This document shows positions 18,327-27,161 of a stretch of 64,000 nt of DNA, piece by piece. The notes beneath the pieces were generated by a model. That model had not been told where the DNA came from, did no database searches, and saw only the letters and a list, made by a program, of their open reading frames with translations. The translations under genes and the position numbers were made by a program. Source of the DNA: Streptomyces brasiliensis (lineage in GTDB: Bacteria; Actinomycetota; Actinomycetes; Streptomycetales; Streptomycetaceae); contig NZ_BMQA01000021.1 in the NCBI RefSeq assembly GCF_014647875.1, positions 1 through 64,000 of the forward strand, written 5' to 3'. How positions within the stretch are numbered: position 1 is the stretch's first letter; each line of letters starts with the position of its first letter.

Positions 18327-18734
18327 TTGCGGCACATCTACCGCTGCCCGCTGCGCTGGGCGGACATGGACGCGTACGGCCACGTCAACAACGTGGTCTT
18401 CCTGCGCTACCTGGAGGAAGCCCGTATCGACTTCCTGTTCCGCCCGGACAAGGATTTCCAGCAGGGGTCCGTGGTGGCGCGCCATGAGATCGACTACAAG
18501 CGGCAGCTGGTCCACCGGCACGCGCCGGTGGACATCGAGCTGTGGGTCACGGAGATCCGGGCGGCGTCCTTCACCCTCGCCTACGAGGTCAAGGACGGCG
18601 ACCAGATCTACGTCCGGGCCTCGACGGTGATCGTGCCGTTCGACTTCGAGGCACAGCGGCCGCGCCGGATCACCGCGGAGGAACGGGAGTTCCTCGCGGA
18701 GTTCAGGGACGAGGAGGAGGCCGTCGCCGCATGA
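18327..18734 (+). CDS. acyl-CoA thioesterase, 4HBT hotdog fold
   Basis: A 135-residue single-domain hotdog thioesterase (YbgC/FcbC-like). The N-terminal RWADMDAYGHVNNVVFLRYLEEAR carries the Asp and His-Asn-Asn of the 4-hydroxybenzoyl-CoA thioesterase type active site. It would hydrolyse acyl-CoA; chain preference is unknown. TTG start, 6 bases after ettA. Its TGA overlaps the ATG of the next gene (ATGA), so the three genes form one operon. Confidence 0.9.
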   Translation: MRHIYRCPLRWADMDAYGHVNNVVFLRYLEEARIDFLFRPDKDFQQGSVVARHEIDYKRQLVHRHAPVDIELWVTEIRAASFTLAYEVKDGDQIYVRASTVIVPFDFEAQRPRRITAEEREFLAEFRDEEEAVAA

Positions 18735-19417
18735 CGGTGCTCCATCTGGCCGACGAGGGGGAGGCGGCGGATCTCGCGGCCTTCCTCTCCCGGCTGCTCC
18801 ACTACGACCGTTCGGCCGCGGTGCGCCTCCAGGCTTCGGGGACCGCGCTCGCCGTCTTCGGGCGGCCGCCGTCCTTCGAGGTGCTGGCGGTGCGTGCGGT
18901 GCGGCTCGCGAAGCCGTACGAGAACGGTCTCGACGTCGCCCTCGACGTGACCGTGTCCGCGGGTGACTTCCTGGAGACCGTGGCCGAGGCGGCGGCCACG
19001 GCCGCCGTCCCGGAACCGGTGACCGGGCCGCCGTGGGCAGGCGTCCTGCCGCCGCGCGGCGGCTGGCACCCCGAGCCCGGTCTGCCCGCGCCGGACGCGC
19101 TGCGCGCACTGGTCGGTGCGGCGGTCGCCGAATTCCGGTCCCGTATGCAGGAGTTGCCTCAGGAACGGCGTACGCGGGCCGAACTCGACGGCATCGGGCG
19201 GGACATCTGGTCCCGGACGGTCGGCGACACCAGGCTGCCGGTACGGGCCGTGCACGCGGCCCAGTCGCTCGGCTTCCTGCGATCCGGAAGTTCCGGGGGC
19301 GCCGAAAGCCTTGGGCTGTTCTCGTCGGGCAGCTGGCTGCGGCTGCGTACGCCGTACGGCTCGATAGCGGTACGGCAGGCGGGACTCGGAGCACTGGGCG
19401 TCAGCGTGCGCCGCTGA
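18731..19417 (+). CDS. conserved hypothetical protein
   Basis: A 228-residue protein with no signal peptide, membrane span or catalytic motif that I recognise. It begins with a DE-rich helical region, has a Pro/Gly-rich middle (GPPWAGVLPPRGGWHPEPGLP) and a charged helical C-terminus. Start ATG overlaps the thioesterase stop by 4 bases, so coupled translation suggests a link with it or with EttA. Likely cytoplasmic. Confidence 0.85.
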   Translation: MTVLHLADEGEAADLAAFLSRLLHYDRSAAVRLQASGTALAVFGRPPSFEVLAVRAVRLAKPYENGLDVALDVTVSAGDFLETVAEAAATAAVPEPVTGPPWAGVLPPRGGWHPEPGLPAPDALRALVGAAVAEFRSRMQELPQERRTRAELDGIGRDIWSRTVGDTRLPVRAVHAAQSLGFLRSGSSGGAESLGLFSSGSWLRLRTPYGSIAVRQAGLGALGVSVRR

Positions 19418-19430
19418 CCTCGGGGCGGGA

Positions 19431-20384
19431 CTAGCCCTCGCTGTCGTCCGGCCACACGCCGATGTGGTCCTGCTCCAGTTCCAGGGCGACCCGGTCGCGC
19501 ATGCCCAGGGCCTGTGTGTACTCGGCGGGCAGTTGCAGGCGGCCCGCGCGGTCGAGCATGGCGTACTCGCGGGCCACCACCGTCTCATGGCCGGTCGTGG
19601 CGTCGACCTCGCTGCGGCGCAGCACCTCGGTGGAGGTGCGGCCGTCGCGGATGGCGACCGTGCGGCGGACCTCGCCGGCCACCGCCTGGTCGTGGGTGAC
19701 GATCACGACGGTGGTGCCCAGCCGCTCGTTCGCGGTGCGGAAGGCGTCGAAGACCTGCGCGGCGGTGTGGGAGTCGAGTTCGCCGGTGGGTTCGTCGGCG
19801 AGCAGCACCGCGGGGGAGTTGGCCAGGGCCACCGCCACGGCGACCCGCTGCTGCTGGCCGCCGGACATCTCGTGCGGCCGGCGGTCGCGGAAGTCGGCCG
19901 CCTCCAGCAACTCCAGGAGTTCCAGGGCGCGTTCGGCGCGAGCGCGGCGGCGCGCGCGGGTGCCGGACAGCTGCATCGGGAGCGCGACGTTCTGCGCCGC
20001 GGTCAGATACGGCAGCAGGTTGCGGGACGTCTGCTGCCAGACGAAGCCGACGACCTCGCGACGGTAGGCGAGCCGGTCCCTGGCCGTCATGGTGAGCAGA
20101 TCACGCCCGGCGACCCGGGCCGCTCCCGCGGTCGGGGTGTCCAGACCGGCAAGGATGTTCATGAGCGTGGACTTGCCGCTTCCGGAGGCGCCCACCAGGG
20201 CCATCAACTCGCCCTCGCGGACCAGCAGATCGAGCCCCTGGAGCGCCTGCACCTCCACGCCGTCGGTGGAGAAGATCCGCACCAGCCGGTCGCAGGTGAT
20301 CAGGGCGTCGTGTCCGTAGGCGGGGCGGTTGCGGGCCTCGGTGACCCGGTCGGCGAGGTCGGCGAGGGTGGGGTTGGTCGTCAT
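19431..20384 (-). CDS. ABC exporter ATPase with C-terminal AbrB-like domain
   Basis: A 317-residue LolD/MacB-type ATPase. Walker A GASGSGKST near residue 55, signature MSGGQQQR, Walker B VLLADEPTGEL, H-loop VTHD. ATG 20384 has AGGAGA eight bases upstream. After the ABC domain the last ~50 residues read as a SpoVT/AbrB swapped-hairpin element (MLDRAGRLQLPAEYTQALGMRDRVALEL), which normally binds DNA; such a fusion is unusual for a transporter ATPase. It is the last gene of a three-gene operon with two FtsX-like permeases. It converges with the hypothetical gene 13 bases away. Confidence 0.9.
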   Translation of the reverse strand: MTTNPTLADLADRVTEARNRPAYGHDALITCDRLVRIFSTDGVEVQALQGLDLLVREGELMALVGASGSGKSTLMNILAGLDTPTAGAARVAGRDLLTMTARDRLAYRREVVGFVWQQTSRNLLPYLTAAQNVALPMQLSGTRARRRARAERALELLELLEAADFRDRRPHEMSGGQQQRVAVAVALANSPAVLLADEPTGELDSHTAAQVFDAFRTANERLGTTVVIVTHDQAVAGEVRRTVAIRDGRTSTEVLRRSEVDATTGHETVVAREYAMLDRAGRLQLPAEYTQALGMRDRVALELEQDHIGVWPDDSEG

Positions 20385-20413
20385 CGGGTCTCCTGGACGG
20401 TTGCCCTGAAGGG

Positions 20414-23131
20414 TCATCGGGTGTCCCCCGCTCTGAGTTCGCCGACCGAGCCGCGACGCCCCGTCCACCACGCCTGCACCCCCGCGACCCCCACCGCCAC
20501 CACCACGACGGCGATCGCCGGAACGGTCAGGGACAGCGGGTCCGTGTGCAACTCGGCCTCGCCGACCGGGGTCTGGGCCGAGGCCAGCGCGATGGTCGTC
20601 AGATCGACGCCGGGGGACAGGAGGCGGATGGCGGCCCAGCCGGTCAGCGCGCCGCCCACCGCCGCGAGCAGGGCCTGGGGGAGGGACTCCAGGACGAGCA
20701 GGCGGCGGCCCTGGGAACGGGTGAGGCCCATGGTGCGCAGCCGGGCCAGGAGCGCGGCGCGTTCGGGGGCGGCGCGCAGGAGGGCGAGGAGGAGCGCCAC
20801 GACGGCGTAGCCGCCGCCCGCCGCCACCGCCGCCGCATACACGCGCTCGGCACCGGTCTGGAGCGGTGAGTCGGCGTACTGCGCCCGTTCCTCCGACCGC
20901 AGATGGACGCTGCCCAGGTCGCCCACCGCCCGGCGCAGCGCCCGCCCGCCCACGTGGTCGCCCGTCATGAGCAGCGCCGTCGGCCGGGCGGCCGTCTCGC
21001 CGAGCCCGGCGCGGTCCACGACGAGGAAGTCGCCGCCGGACACGGCCGGCGTCAGGGACCGTACGGCCGTGATCCGCACGGTGACCGACGAGCCGTCCTC
21101 CAGGCGCACCGGGAAGGCCCGCCGGGTGCCGTACTGCTCGGCGAGGGACGGCGAGGCCAGGGCGGGCAGCGGGCCGCCGGACGAGGCGCGCTTCAACTGC
21201 TCCTCCGGGAAGGCGCCGAGCCCCGTGTGTCCCGCCAGCGCCGCGTAGGCGTCCGGCGGGACACCCACCAGCGGCACCGAGACCTGGCCGTCGTCCGGCT
21301 TCGCCTGGTAGGCGATGCTCACGGCGGCGACCTCGCGCACCCCGGACACCTTTGCGACCCGGGCGGTGAGGCTCGACGGGAGCGGGGCCTGGGCCTCGAC
21401 GCGGGCGTCGGCACCGATGGCCAGCAGGGCCGCGCGGTCGCGGGCCTCGTCCACCCCGGCCAGCACCGAACCTCCGAACGCGGCCGTGGTCAGCGCGGTC
21501 AGCAGCGCGAGCAGGGGCAGCACGGCGGAGACCTGGGTACGGCCCGCGCGGGCCAGGGACAGCGGGCCCACGGCGCCGCGCAGCCGGCCGGCGGGGCGGG
21601 CCAGCCGGCGCAGCAGCAGCGGATAGCCGCGGACCAGGAGCAGCGCGGCGACGATGCCGGTCAGCACCGGGGCGAGGGAGATCAGCTGGTCCCCGGAGGT
21701 GCCGCGTCGCCGTAGCGCCTCCACCGCCGCCGCGGCCAGCACGAGCAGCGTCAGCTCCGCGACCGTACGGCGCCGGGACGGACGCACGCTCGCCACGTCC
21801 TCGCGCTCGGCGGCGACCCGTACGGACCGGTGGGCGAGCGCGGCGCGCAGCGGTAGCGCGGCGCAGACGACGGCGGTGACCGCGAGGGCGGCGACGGCGG
21901 CGTACCCGGCGCGGCCCTCGGGTACGGCGATGAGCCCGGCGAGCAGGCCCAGCGCGCCCGCGGGCACGGCGACCACGGCGGTCTCGGCGCACAGCCGGGC
22001 GGTGAGGCCGGGCAGGGAGGCGCCGCGGGCACGCAGCAGGGCGAGTTCGGTGCGGCGCCGGTCGGCGGCGAGGCCGCCCGTCATCAGCAGGACGACGGCG
22101 GCGACCGTCCCGGTGCCGAAGGCGGCCACCGCGACCAGCGGGGCGATGCCCGAGCGCAGCTGCGTGTAGGAGGTGAGGACGTCGTCGAGGCCGGTGTTCA
22201 CCTCGGCGAACGGGTCGGTCAGGGCGCGCGCCCGCTGCAGTCCGGGGCCCGACTCCAGGGCGGCGACGGCGGACTTGAGACGTCCGGCATCGCGGGCGTG
22301 CAGGGCGTTCTCGTCGGGGGCCAGGAACCAGTAGAGCGGATGGCTGCCGCGGGTGCCGAGGATGGCGGGGGCGGCGTCGGGGGCCAGCAGCAGTGCGCCG
22401 AGCCAGTACCGGTCGGGGGTCGAGCCGGGTGAGGGCACGCTCACCAGGGTGGGCGTGCGCAGCAGGGGCACCGTCGACCAGTAAGGGCCGGAGGGGTCGC
22501 GCGGGGTGAGGATGCCGGTGACGCGGACGGCGAGCGGGGCGCGGTCGGTGCCGGGGACGTGGATGACCGAACCCACTTTGATGTGCAGGCTCTTGGCAGT
22601 GGCCTCGGTGACGGCGGCCTCGGCCTCGGTGGCCGTCGTGCCGACCGCGCCGCCGGCGCGCGGCAGCCGTCCCTCGCGCACGCGCGCGTGCTCGGCGAGG
22701 TCACTGTGCGCGAACAGCGAGATGCGGGCGGGCAGGCCGGTCGGGCGCGGTATCCAGGGGTCGGGCACCGGCGGGCTGTCGCCGGTGCCCAGGCCGTACG
22801 ACGACCGGGCACGGTCGATCGCCAGCGGCGCCCGGGGTGTGGTGAGGACCTTCTCGAACCGGTCCCGCAGGGCATCGGGCCGCACGGCCGCCGCCCGCTC
22901 GGCCGGCGGGAGCGTGACGTCGGGCCGCGGAGCGGTGACCTGCACGGTGACGCGGTCGTACCGGGCCTGGTGCAGCGTGCGCAGCAGTCCGGAGTCCTCG
23001 TACCGGTCGACCGCGCGCGGGAACGCCGCGGCCAGGGCGGCGGTCAGCGCCACGAGGAGGGCGAGCGCGGCCGCGGTCAGCGGCGCGGTCCGCAGCCGGG
23101 TGCGCACCCAGGGGGCGACCACGGGGTTCAT
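20414..23131 (-). CDS. FtsX-like ABC transporter permease (905 aa)
   Basis: A large MacB/FtsX-family permease. A first membrane span is at residues 15-40, then a periplasm-facing extracellular region of roughly 280 residues, then a bundle of spans (GIAPLVAVAAFGTGTVAAVVLLMTG, LCAETAVVAVPAGALGLLAGLIAVPEG and others), and a second extracellular region before the last three spans. Its ATG is one base past the stop of the other permease, with GGAGG inside that gene's end. The pair should form a heterodimer driven by the adjacent ATPase, exporting a lipid, peptide or lipoprotein; the substrate is unknown. Confidence 0.9.
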   Translation of the reverse strand: MNPVVAPWVRTRLRTAPLTAAALALLVALTAALAAAFPRAVDRYEDSGLLRTLHQARYDRVTVQVTAPRPDVTLPPAERAAAVRPDALRDRFEKVLTTPRAPLAIDRARSSYGLGTGDSPPVPDPWIPRPTGLPARISLFAHSDLAEHARVREGRLPRAGGAVGTTATEAEAAVTEATAKSLHIKVGSVIHVPGTDRAPLAVRVTGILTPRDPSGPYWSTVPLLRTPTLVSVPSPGSTPDRYWLGALLLAPDAAPAILGTRGSHPLYWFLAPDENALHARDAGRLKSAVAALESGPGLQRARALTDPFAEVNTGLDDVLTSYTQLRSGIAPLVAVAAFGTGTVAAVVLLMTGGLAADRRRTELALLRARGASLPGLTARLCAETAVVAVPAGALGLLAGLIAVPEGRAGYAAVAALAVTAVVCAALPLRAALAHRSVRVAAEREDVASVRPSRRRTVAELTLLVLAAAAVEALRRRGTSGDQLISLAPVLTGIVAALLLVRGYPLLLRRLARPAGRLRGAVGPLSLARAGRTQVSAVLPLLALLTALTTAAFGGSVLAGVDEARDRAALLAIGADARVEAQAPLPSSLTARVAKVSGVREVAAVSIAYQAKPDDGQVSVPLVGVPPDAYAALAGHTGLGAFPEEQLKRASSGGPLPALASPSLAEQYGTRRAFPVRLEDGSSVTVRITAVRSLTPAVSGGDFLVVDRAGLGETAARPTALLMTGDHVGGRALRRAVGDLGSVHLRSEERAQYADSPLQTGAERVYAAAVAAGGGYAVVALLLALLRAAPERAALLARLRTMGLTRSQGRRLLVLESLPQALLAAVGGALTGWAAIRLLSPGVDLTTIALASAQTPVGEAELHTDPLSLTVPAIAVVVVAVGVAGVQAWWTGRRGSVGELRAGDTR

Positions 23132-23132
23132 C

Positions 23133-26100
23133 TCACTCGCCTCCCTGCTCGCGCAGTGCGCTCGCCGGATCCGCCCGGCGCAGCGCCAGGGCCGCCGTGA
23201 CGGCCAGCGGCGCCGCCGCCACGGCCGCCAGCAGCAACGCCACGCGTCCGGGCGGGAGTTCGACGAGCAGATCGGGTACGGGTCTGGTGGCGTCCGAGGT
23301 CAGCACGATCAGCGGAAGCACGGCACGGGTCAGCACGGTGCCCAGGGCGACGCCGACCACCAGGGCCAGCCCGGCGAGGACGCCCTGCTCGGCGGCGATC
23401 GTCCGGGCCAGCTGACGGCGCGGGGCGCCCAGGGCACGCAGCACCGCGAACTCGGCGCCCCGCTCCCGCAGCGACCCGGCGGCGCTCACCGCGAAGCCGA
23501 CCGCGGCCAGGGCCGCCGCCACCACGGCCGCCGCCGCGAACGCCGCCTCCGGGCCCGCGCCGAACGGGTCGTCGCGCAGCTCGGCGGCGATCTCGTCCCG
23601 CACCACGACCTGCCCGGGATCGATGTCGGGCAGGGCCCGAGCCGCCGCGGCCACCGCGGCCGCGTCGCCCGGCGCGGCCCGCAGCCACCACTCGGTGGGC
23701 GTGACACCCTCGTCGTACCGCGCCTCCAACGCCCGGTTCACGGACCGGAGATCGAGCAGTACGGCCCCGCCGTCCCGCTCGCCGGCAGCCGTCGGGTCGG
23801 TGGTGGTCGGCAGGGCGCGTACGGACCGGACGATCCGGGCCGGCAGGCTCAGGCCGCCCAGCGTCACCTCGACGCGCTGCCCGGGGCGGGCGCCGGCCGA
23901 GGCGAGGAAGCGGTCGGTGGCCACGGCCGTCACCTCGGGCGCCGCGGGCTGCGTCACCCGCAGGTGGACGGTCACCATCGTGACGTTCCAGTACTCTTCC
24001 GCCGGGGCGTAGCCCGTGCCGTAGGCGACGGTCGGCGGCGCGGTCGACGTCACCCGGGGCCGCGTCGGACTGGTGGCCGGACTGGCGTCGACGTTGTCGC
24101 CCGCCTCCGTCTCGGCGGTCCAGGAGGTCGGCAGCGAGACCCGCCGCACCGTCCCGTCGCTGGCGGTGGCAGTCAACTCCGAGACCGAGAGCCGGTGTTG
24201 CTCGGCCCGTCGAGCGGGCATCTGGAAGTCGAGCCGGAGACCGGTGAGCGTGGCCGGGCCGGCGGCGGAGGACAGGCCGACGGTGAGGGTGTGCGGGCGG
24301 CCGTCGGCGGGCAGCCGGCCGAAGGACAGCGGGTAGGGGACGCCGTAACGGTCCTCCAGGGTCGCCGCCACGTCGGGCGTCGTGTGCGACCCCGGGGAGC
24401 TGCGGACGGTCATCGTCAGCCCGAGCCGGGCGGTGCCGGCCGGTATCCGGGCACCGGCCGGGGATCCCTTGGGCGTCAGCCCGGCCAGCAGCGGCCGCAC
24501 CGGCTCGGCGGCCAGGTCCCGGCGCATCAGCACCGCGTCCGACGCGTGCGCCGTGTCCAGGGCCAGCACGGTCGCCGACCGGTCGCCGGACAGGGGCTGC
24601 GTGGTGCGGACCGCGGGGGCGGCCTCGCGTACGTGCGGGAGGGCGGCGTAGGTGTCGGTGCGGCCGAGCCCGCCCTCCCCGGCGGCCAGGATCCGTACCG
24701 GCACCCCGGCCCGGAAGTCGGCCTGGTCGTCCTGCGAGCGGTCCCAGGACGCGCCCTGCCCGATCGCCAGCATCCCGAGCGCCACGGCGAGGACGAGCAG
24801 CAGCACCGGGCCCGCGCCGCGCATCGGACGGCGGCTGAACTGCCAGCCCGCCAGCGCCACCGGCAGCCCGCGCCCGGCCACCGCCCGGCGTTCCGCGAGC
24901 CGCGCCACCGGCGGCAGCAGGCGCAGCGTCAGCACGGTCCCGGCGAGCAGGGCCAGCGCGGGTGCCGCGACCAGCAGCGGGTCGATGCCGAGGGCACCCG
25001 ACCGGTCCGCGCCGACAGCACCGGTGGTCTGCCGGTTCAGCTGCCAGTACGCCACCCCGGCCACGACCAGCAGGCCGACGTCGGCACCGGCGCGCACGGG
25101 AGCGGGGAGGCCACCGGAACCGGGGATGCGCAGACGGCGCCGCGCGCCCGCACCGGCCGACCCGCGCCGCCGTCCCGACCCGGCCGCGCTCCCGCCCGCC
25201 TCCTTCCCGCCGCCGGACGCCAGCGCCGGCACCGTCACCGCCAGCGCGCACCCCAGCGCCACGCCCGCCGCCACCAGCCACACCCCGGTGCGGCCGCCCG
25301 CCGGGGTGTCCAGGTGCAGGCCGATGCGGGCCAGCGCGCCCTGGCCGGCCAGCAGAGCGGTGAGCGGCCCGGCGAGCAGCGGGGCGCAGACGGCCGCGGG
25401 CAGCGCCAGCAGCAGGGCCTCCCCGGCGGCCAGGCCCGCGATCCGGGCCCGGGAGCCGCCACGCGCCCGCAACAGCCTTGTCTCGCCCATGCGTTCGGCG
25501 CTCAGCAGCCGGGCCACCAGCAGCAGGGCGTACCCGGCGAGCAGCACCAATTGGAGCGCGACGATCAGGAGCGTCGACCGGGAGACGAGCAAGGAACGGT
25601 CGATGCGGTCCAGGACGTCGGGGAGCGAGGTGGCCGAGGCCGTCACGCCGGTCAGCGAACCCGGTTTCCGCAGCGCCGCGCTGCCCTTCCGCGCCGCGTC
25701 GCGGAGCGTGCCGATCCGGTCGGTCGTCAGCGTGCCGAAGCCGGCCGACGCCAGCCAGGCCGACGGACCGGCGCTCACCTTGTCGCCGGTGACGACGGAG
25801 GGAGCGGCGAGCAGCGGGCCGTACGTCGTGAAGCCGGACTTCTTGATGCCGCGCCCGAGCAGGTCGTCCAGCCGCCAGTAGGCCGACGTGGCCGAGGCGG
25901 GCCGGTAGAGACCGGTGACGCGGGCGTGTACCGGCGGTCCGTCCAGCCGGTCGGCCAGCGTGAGCCGGTCGCCCGCCGCGAGGCCGAGCGCCCCGGCGGC
26001 GGTCTGGGGGAGGGCCACCTCGATGTCGCCGGAGCCCGGTCGCGGCAGCCGCCCGGAGACCAGCCGGATCTCACCCCGTTCCAGCGCCGCGAGATAGGTG

Positions 26101-26459
26101 AGGTCGGGGTCGCCGGAGCGCTGTGCCGGGGGTTGCAGCGAGCGGGGCAGCGCGTACGGGCCGGAGCGCACCAGGGTTCGTACCGTCACCGGAAGTCCGC
26201 CGAAGGTCCGGCGCGCGCCCTCGCGCACGGCGGCGTCCGCTTTCGCACGTCCGTCCGCGGGCACGTCGGCCCTGACGATGAGCGCGGTGTCGGCCGCGTT
26301 GCGCGGATCGTCGAGGGAGTGGCGCAGGGCCGCGTCGCCGATCGCGCCCGAGTACGCGGTGAGCGTCGCCAGCACCGCCGTGGTGAGCAGGACGGCCAGC
26401 AGCGCGGCGGCGAGCAGCAGTCGGTGCGCCCGCGCACGCAAGACGACGAACCCCGTCAC
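23133..26459 (-). CDS. FtsX-like ABC transporter permease (1108 aa)
   Basis: The first gene of the exporter operon. GTG start. An N-terminal span (LLLAAALLAVLLTTAVLATL), a large extracellular part, two blocks of membrane spans (FtsX-type) around residues 280-420 and near the C-terminus (AVVAAALAAVGFAVSAAGSLRERG, then VVGVALGTVLTRAVLPLIVL and VALLLAAVAAAPLAVTAALALRR), and a second extracellular domain. Longer than its partner because of the duplicated extracellular region. Separate from the divergent/upstream glbO by about 190 bases that include a hairpin. Confidence 0.9.
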   Translation of the reverse strand: MTGFVVLRARAHRLLLAAALLAVLLTTAVLATLTAYSGAIGDAALRHSLDDPRNAADTALIVRADVPADGRAKADAAVREGARRTFGGLPVTVRTLVRSGPYALPRSLQPPAQRSGDPDLTYLAALERGEIRLVSGRLPRPGSGDIEVALPQTAAGALGLAAGDRLTLADRLDGPPVHARVTGLYRPASATSAYWRLDDLLGRGIKKSGFTTYGPLLAAPSVVTGDKVSAGPSAWLASAGFGTLTTDRIGTLRDAARKGSAALRKPGSLTGVTASATSLPDVLDRIDRSLLVSRSTLLIVALQLVLLAGYALLLVARLLSAERMGETRLLRARGGSRARIAGLAAGEALLLALPAAVCAPLLAGPLTALLAGQGALARIGLHLDTPAGGRTGVWLVAAGVALGCALAVTVPALASGGGKEAGGSAAGSGRRRGSAGAGARRRLRIPGSGGLPAPVRAGADVGLLVVAGVAYWQLNRQTTGAVGADRSGALGIDPLLVAAPALALLAGTVLTLRLLPPVARLAERRAVAGRGLPVALAGWQFSRRPMRGAGPVLLLVLAVALGMLAIGQGASWDRSQDDQADFRAGVPVRILAAGEGGLGRTDTYAALPHVREAAPAVRTTQPLSGDRSATVLALDTAHASDAVLMRRDLAAEPVRPLLAGLTPKGSPAGARIPAGTARLGLTMTVRSSPGSHTTPDVAATLEDRYGVPYPLSFGRLPADGRPHTLTVGLSSAAGPATLTGLRLDFQMPARRAEQHRLSVSELTATASDGTVRRVSLPTSWTAETEAGDNVDASPATSPTRPRVTSTAPPTVAYGTGYAPAEEYWNVTMVTVHLRVTQPAAPEVTAVATDRFLASAGARPGQRVEVTLGGLSLPARIVRSVRALPTTTDPTAAGERDGGAVLLDLRSVNRALEARYDEGVTPTEWWLRAAPGDAAAVAAAARALPDIDPGQVVVRDEIAAELRDDPFGAGPEAAFAAAAVVAAALAAVGFAVSAAGSLRERGAEFAVLRALGAPRRQLARTIAAEQGVLAGLALVVGVALGTVLTRAVLPLIVLTSDATRPVPDLLVELPPGRVALLLAAVAAAPLAVTAALALRRADPASALREQGGE

Positions 26460-26587
26460 CCGGCCCCCCGGTTGCCCACAGTGTCGACCCCAGGAGTCCC
26501 CCCGGGTTGTCCAGACCTCTTGGCGATGCTGTCAGAGAGGCCGGTCCCGGGTAAGCGCTCCTGAACGGGACTTGACCGGATCGTGAT

Positions 26588-26617
26588 CGGATTCCGGCGC
26601 CGTACGACCGGAATCCG
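26588..26617 (-). terminator. 10-bp stem-loop after glbO
   Basis: Inverted repeat CGGATTCCGG (26588-26597) and CCGGAATCCG (26608-26617), perfect, 10-base loop. It lies 30 bases past the glbO stop and before the exporter operon start, so it probably separates the two minus-strand units. Confidence 0.65.
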
Positions 26618-26647
26618 GGGCTCAGCCGGTGATCTCCGGTTCCCGGG

Positions 26648-27052
26648 TCAGTCCGGGGTGTTGATCATCGAGGCGGCCGCGTACGTCAGGTAGTTCCACA
26701 GCGTGTGCTCGTGCTCCTCGGACAGGCCGAGTTCGTCGACCGCCGCCCGCATGTGCCTCAGCCACGCGTCGTGCGCGGCCCGGTCCACCGTGAACGGGGC
26801 GTGCCGCATCCGCAGCCGGGGGTGGCCGCGGTTCTCGCTGTACGTCGTCGGTCCGCCCCAGTACTGGATCAGGAACAGGGTCAGCCGCTCCTCGGCCGGG
26901 CCCAGGTCCTCCTCCGGGTACATCGCCCGCAGGGCCGGATCCTCGGCGACCCCCTCGTAGAAACGGTGGACGAGCCGACGGAAGGTCTCCTCCCCGCCGA
27001 CCTGCTCGTAGAAGGTCTTCTCCTGAAGCGTGCCGCGCCGAATCTCTCTCAC
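26648..27052 (-). CDS. glbO: group II truncated hemoglobin
   Basis: A 134-residue 2/2 hemoglobin closely resembling mycobacterial GlbO. Conserved: FYEGVAEDPALRAMYPEEDL, the YWGGPTTYSENRGHPRLRMRHAPF block with the proximal His, and Trp in WLRHMRAAV. Members bind O2 and NO and protect respiration or scavenge peroxide. It is divergent from the methyltransferase gene; the two starts are about 110 bases apart. The PF/RLRMRHAPF block argues strongly for group II rather than group I. Confidence 0.95.
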   Translation of the reverse strand: MREIRRGTLQEKTFYEQVGGEETFRRLVHRFYEGVAEDPALRAMYPEEDLGPAEERLTLFLIQYWGGPTTYSENRGHPRLRMRHAPFTVDRAAHDAWLRHMRAAVDELGLSEEHEHTLWNYLTYAAASMINTPD

Positions 27053-27161
27053 CCGTCCATGGTCTCAGACGCGGTGGCGGAGGACTCAAGGCTTGGGACC
27101 ACGCCGAATCACGGCCGGGCGGGTACTCGCCCCCGGGCTCCCCGCGCAGCACAGTGGACCT

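Noticed and set aside
22506..26564. 1352-codon open frame on the plus strand
   Set aside because: Antisense to the two FtsX permease genes; Arg/Gly/Gln-rich composition typical of a shadow frame in high-GC DNA, no domains.
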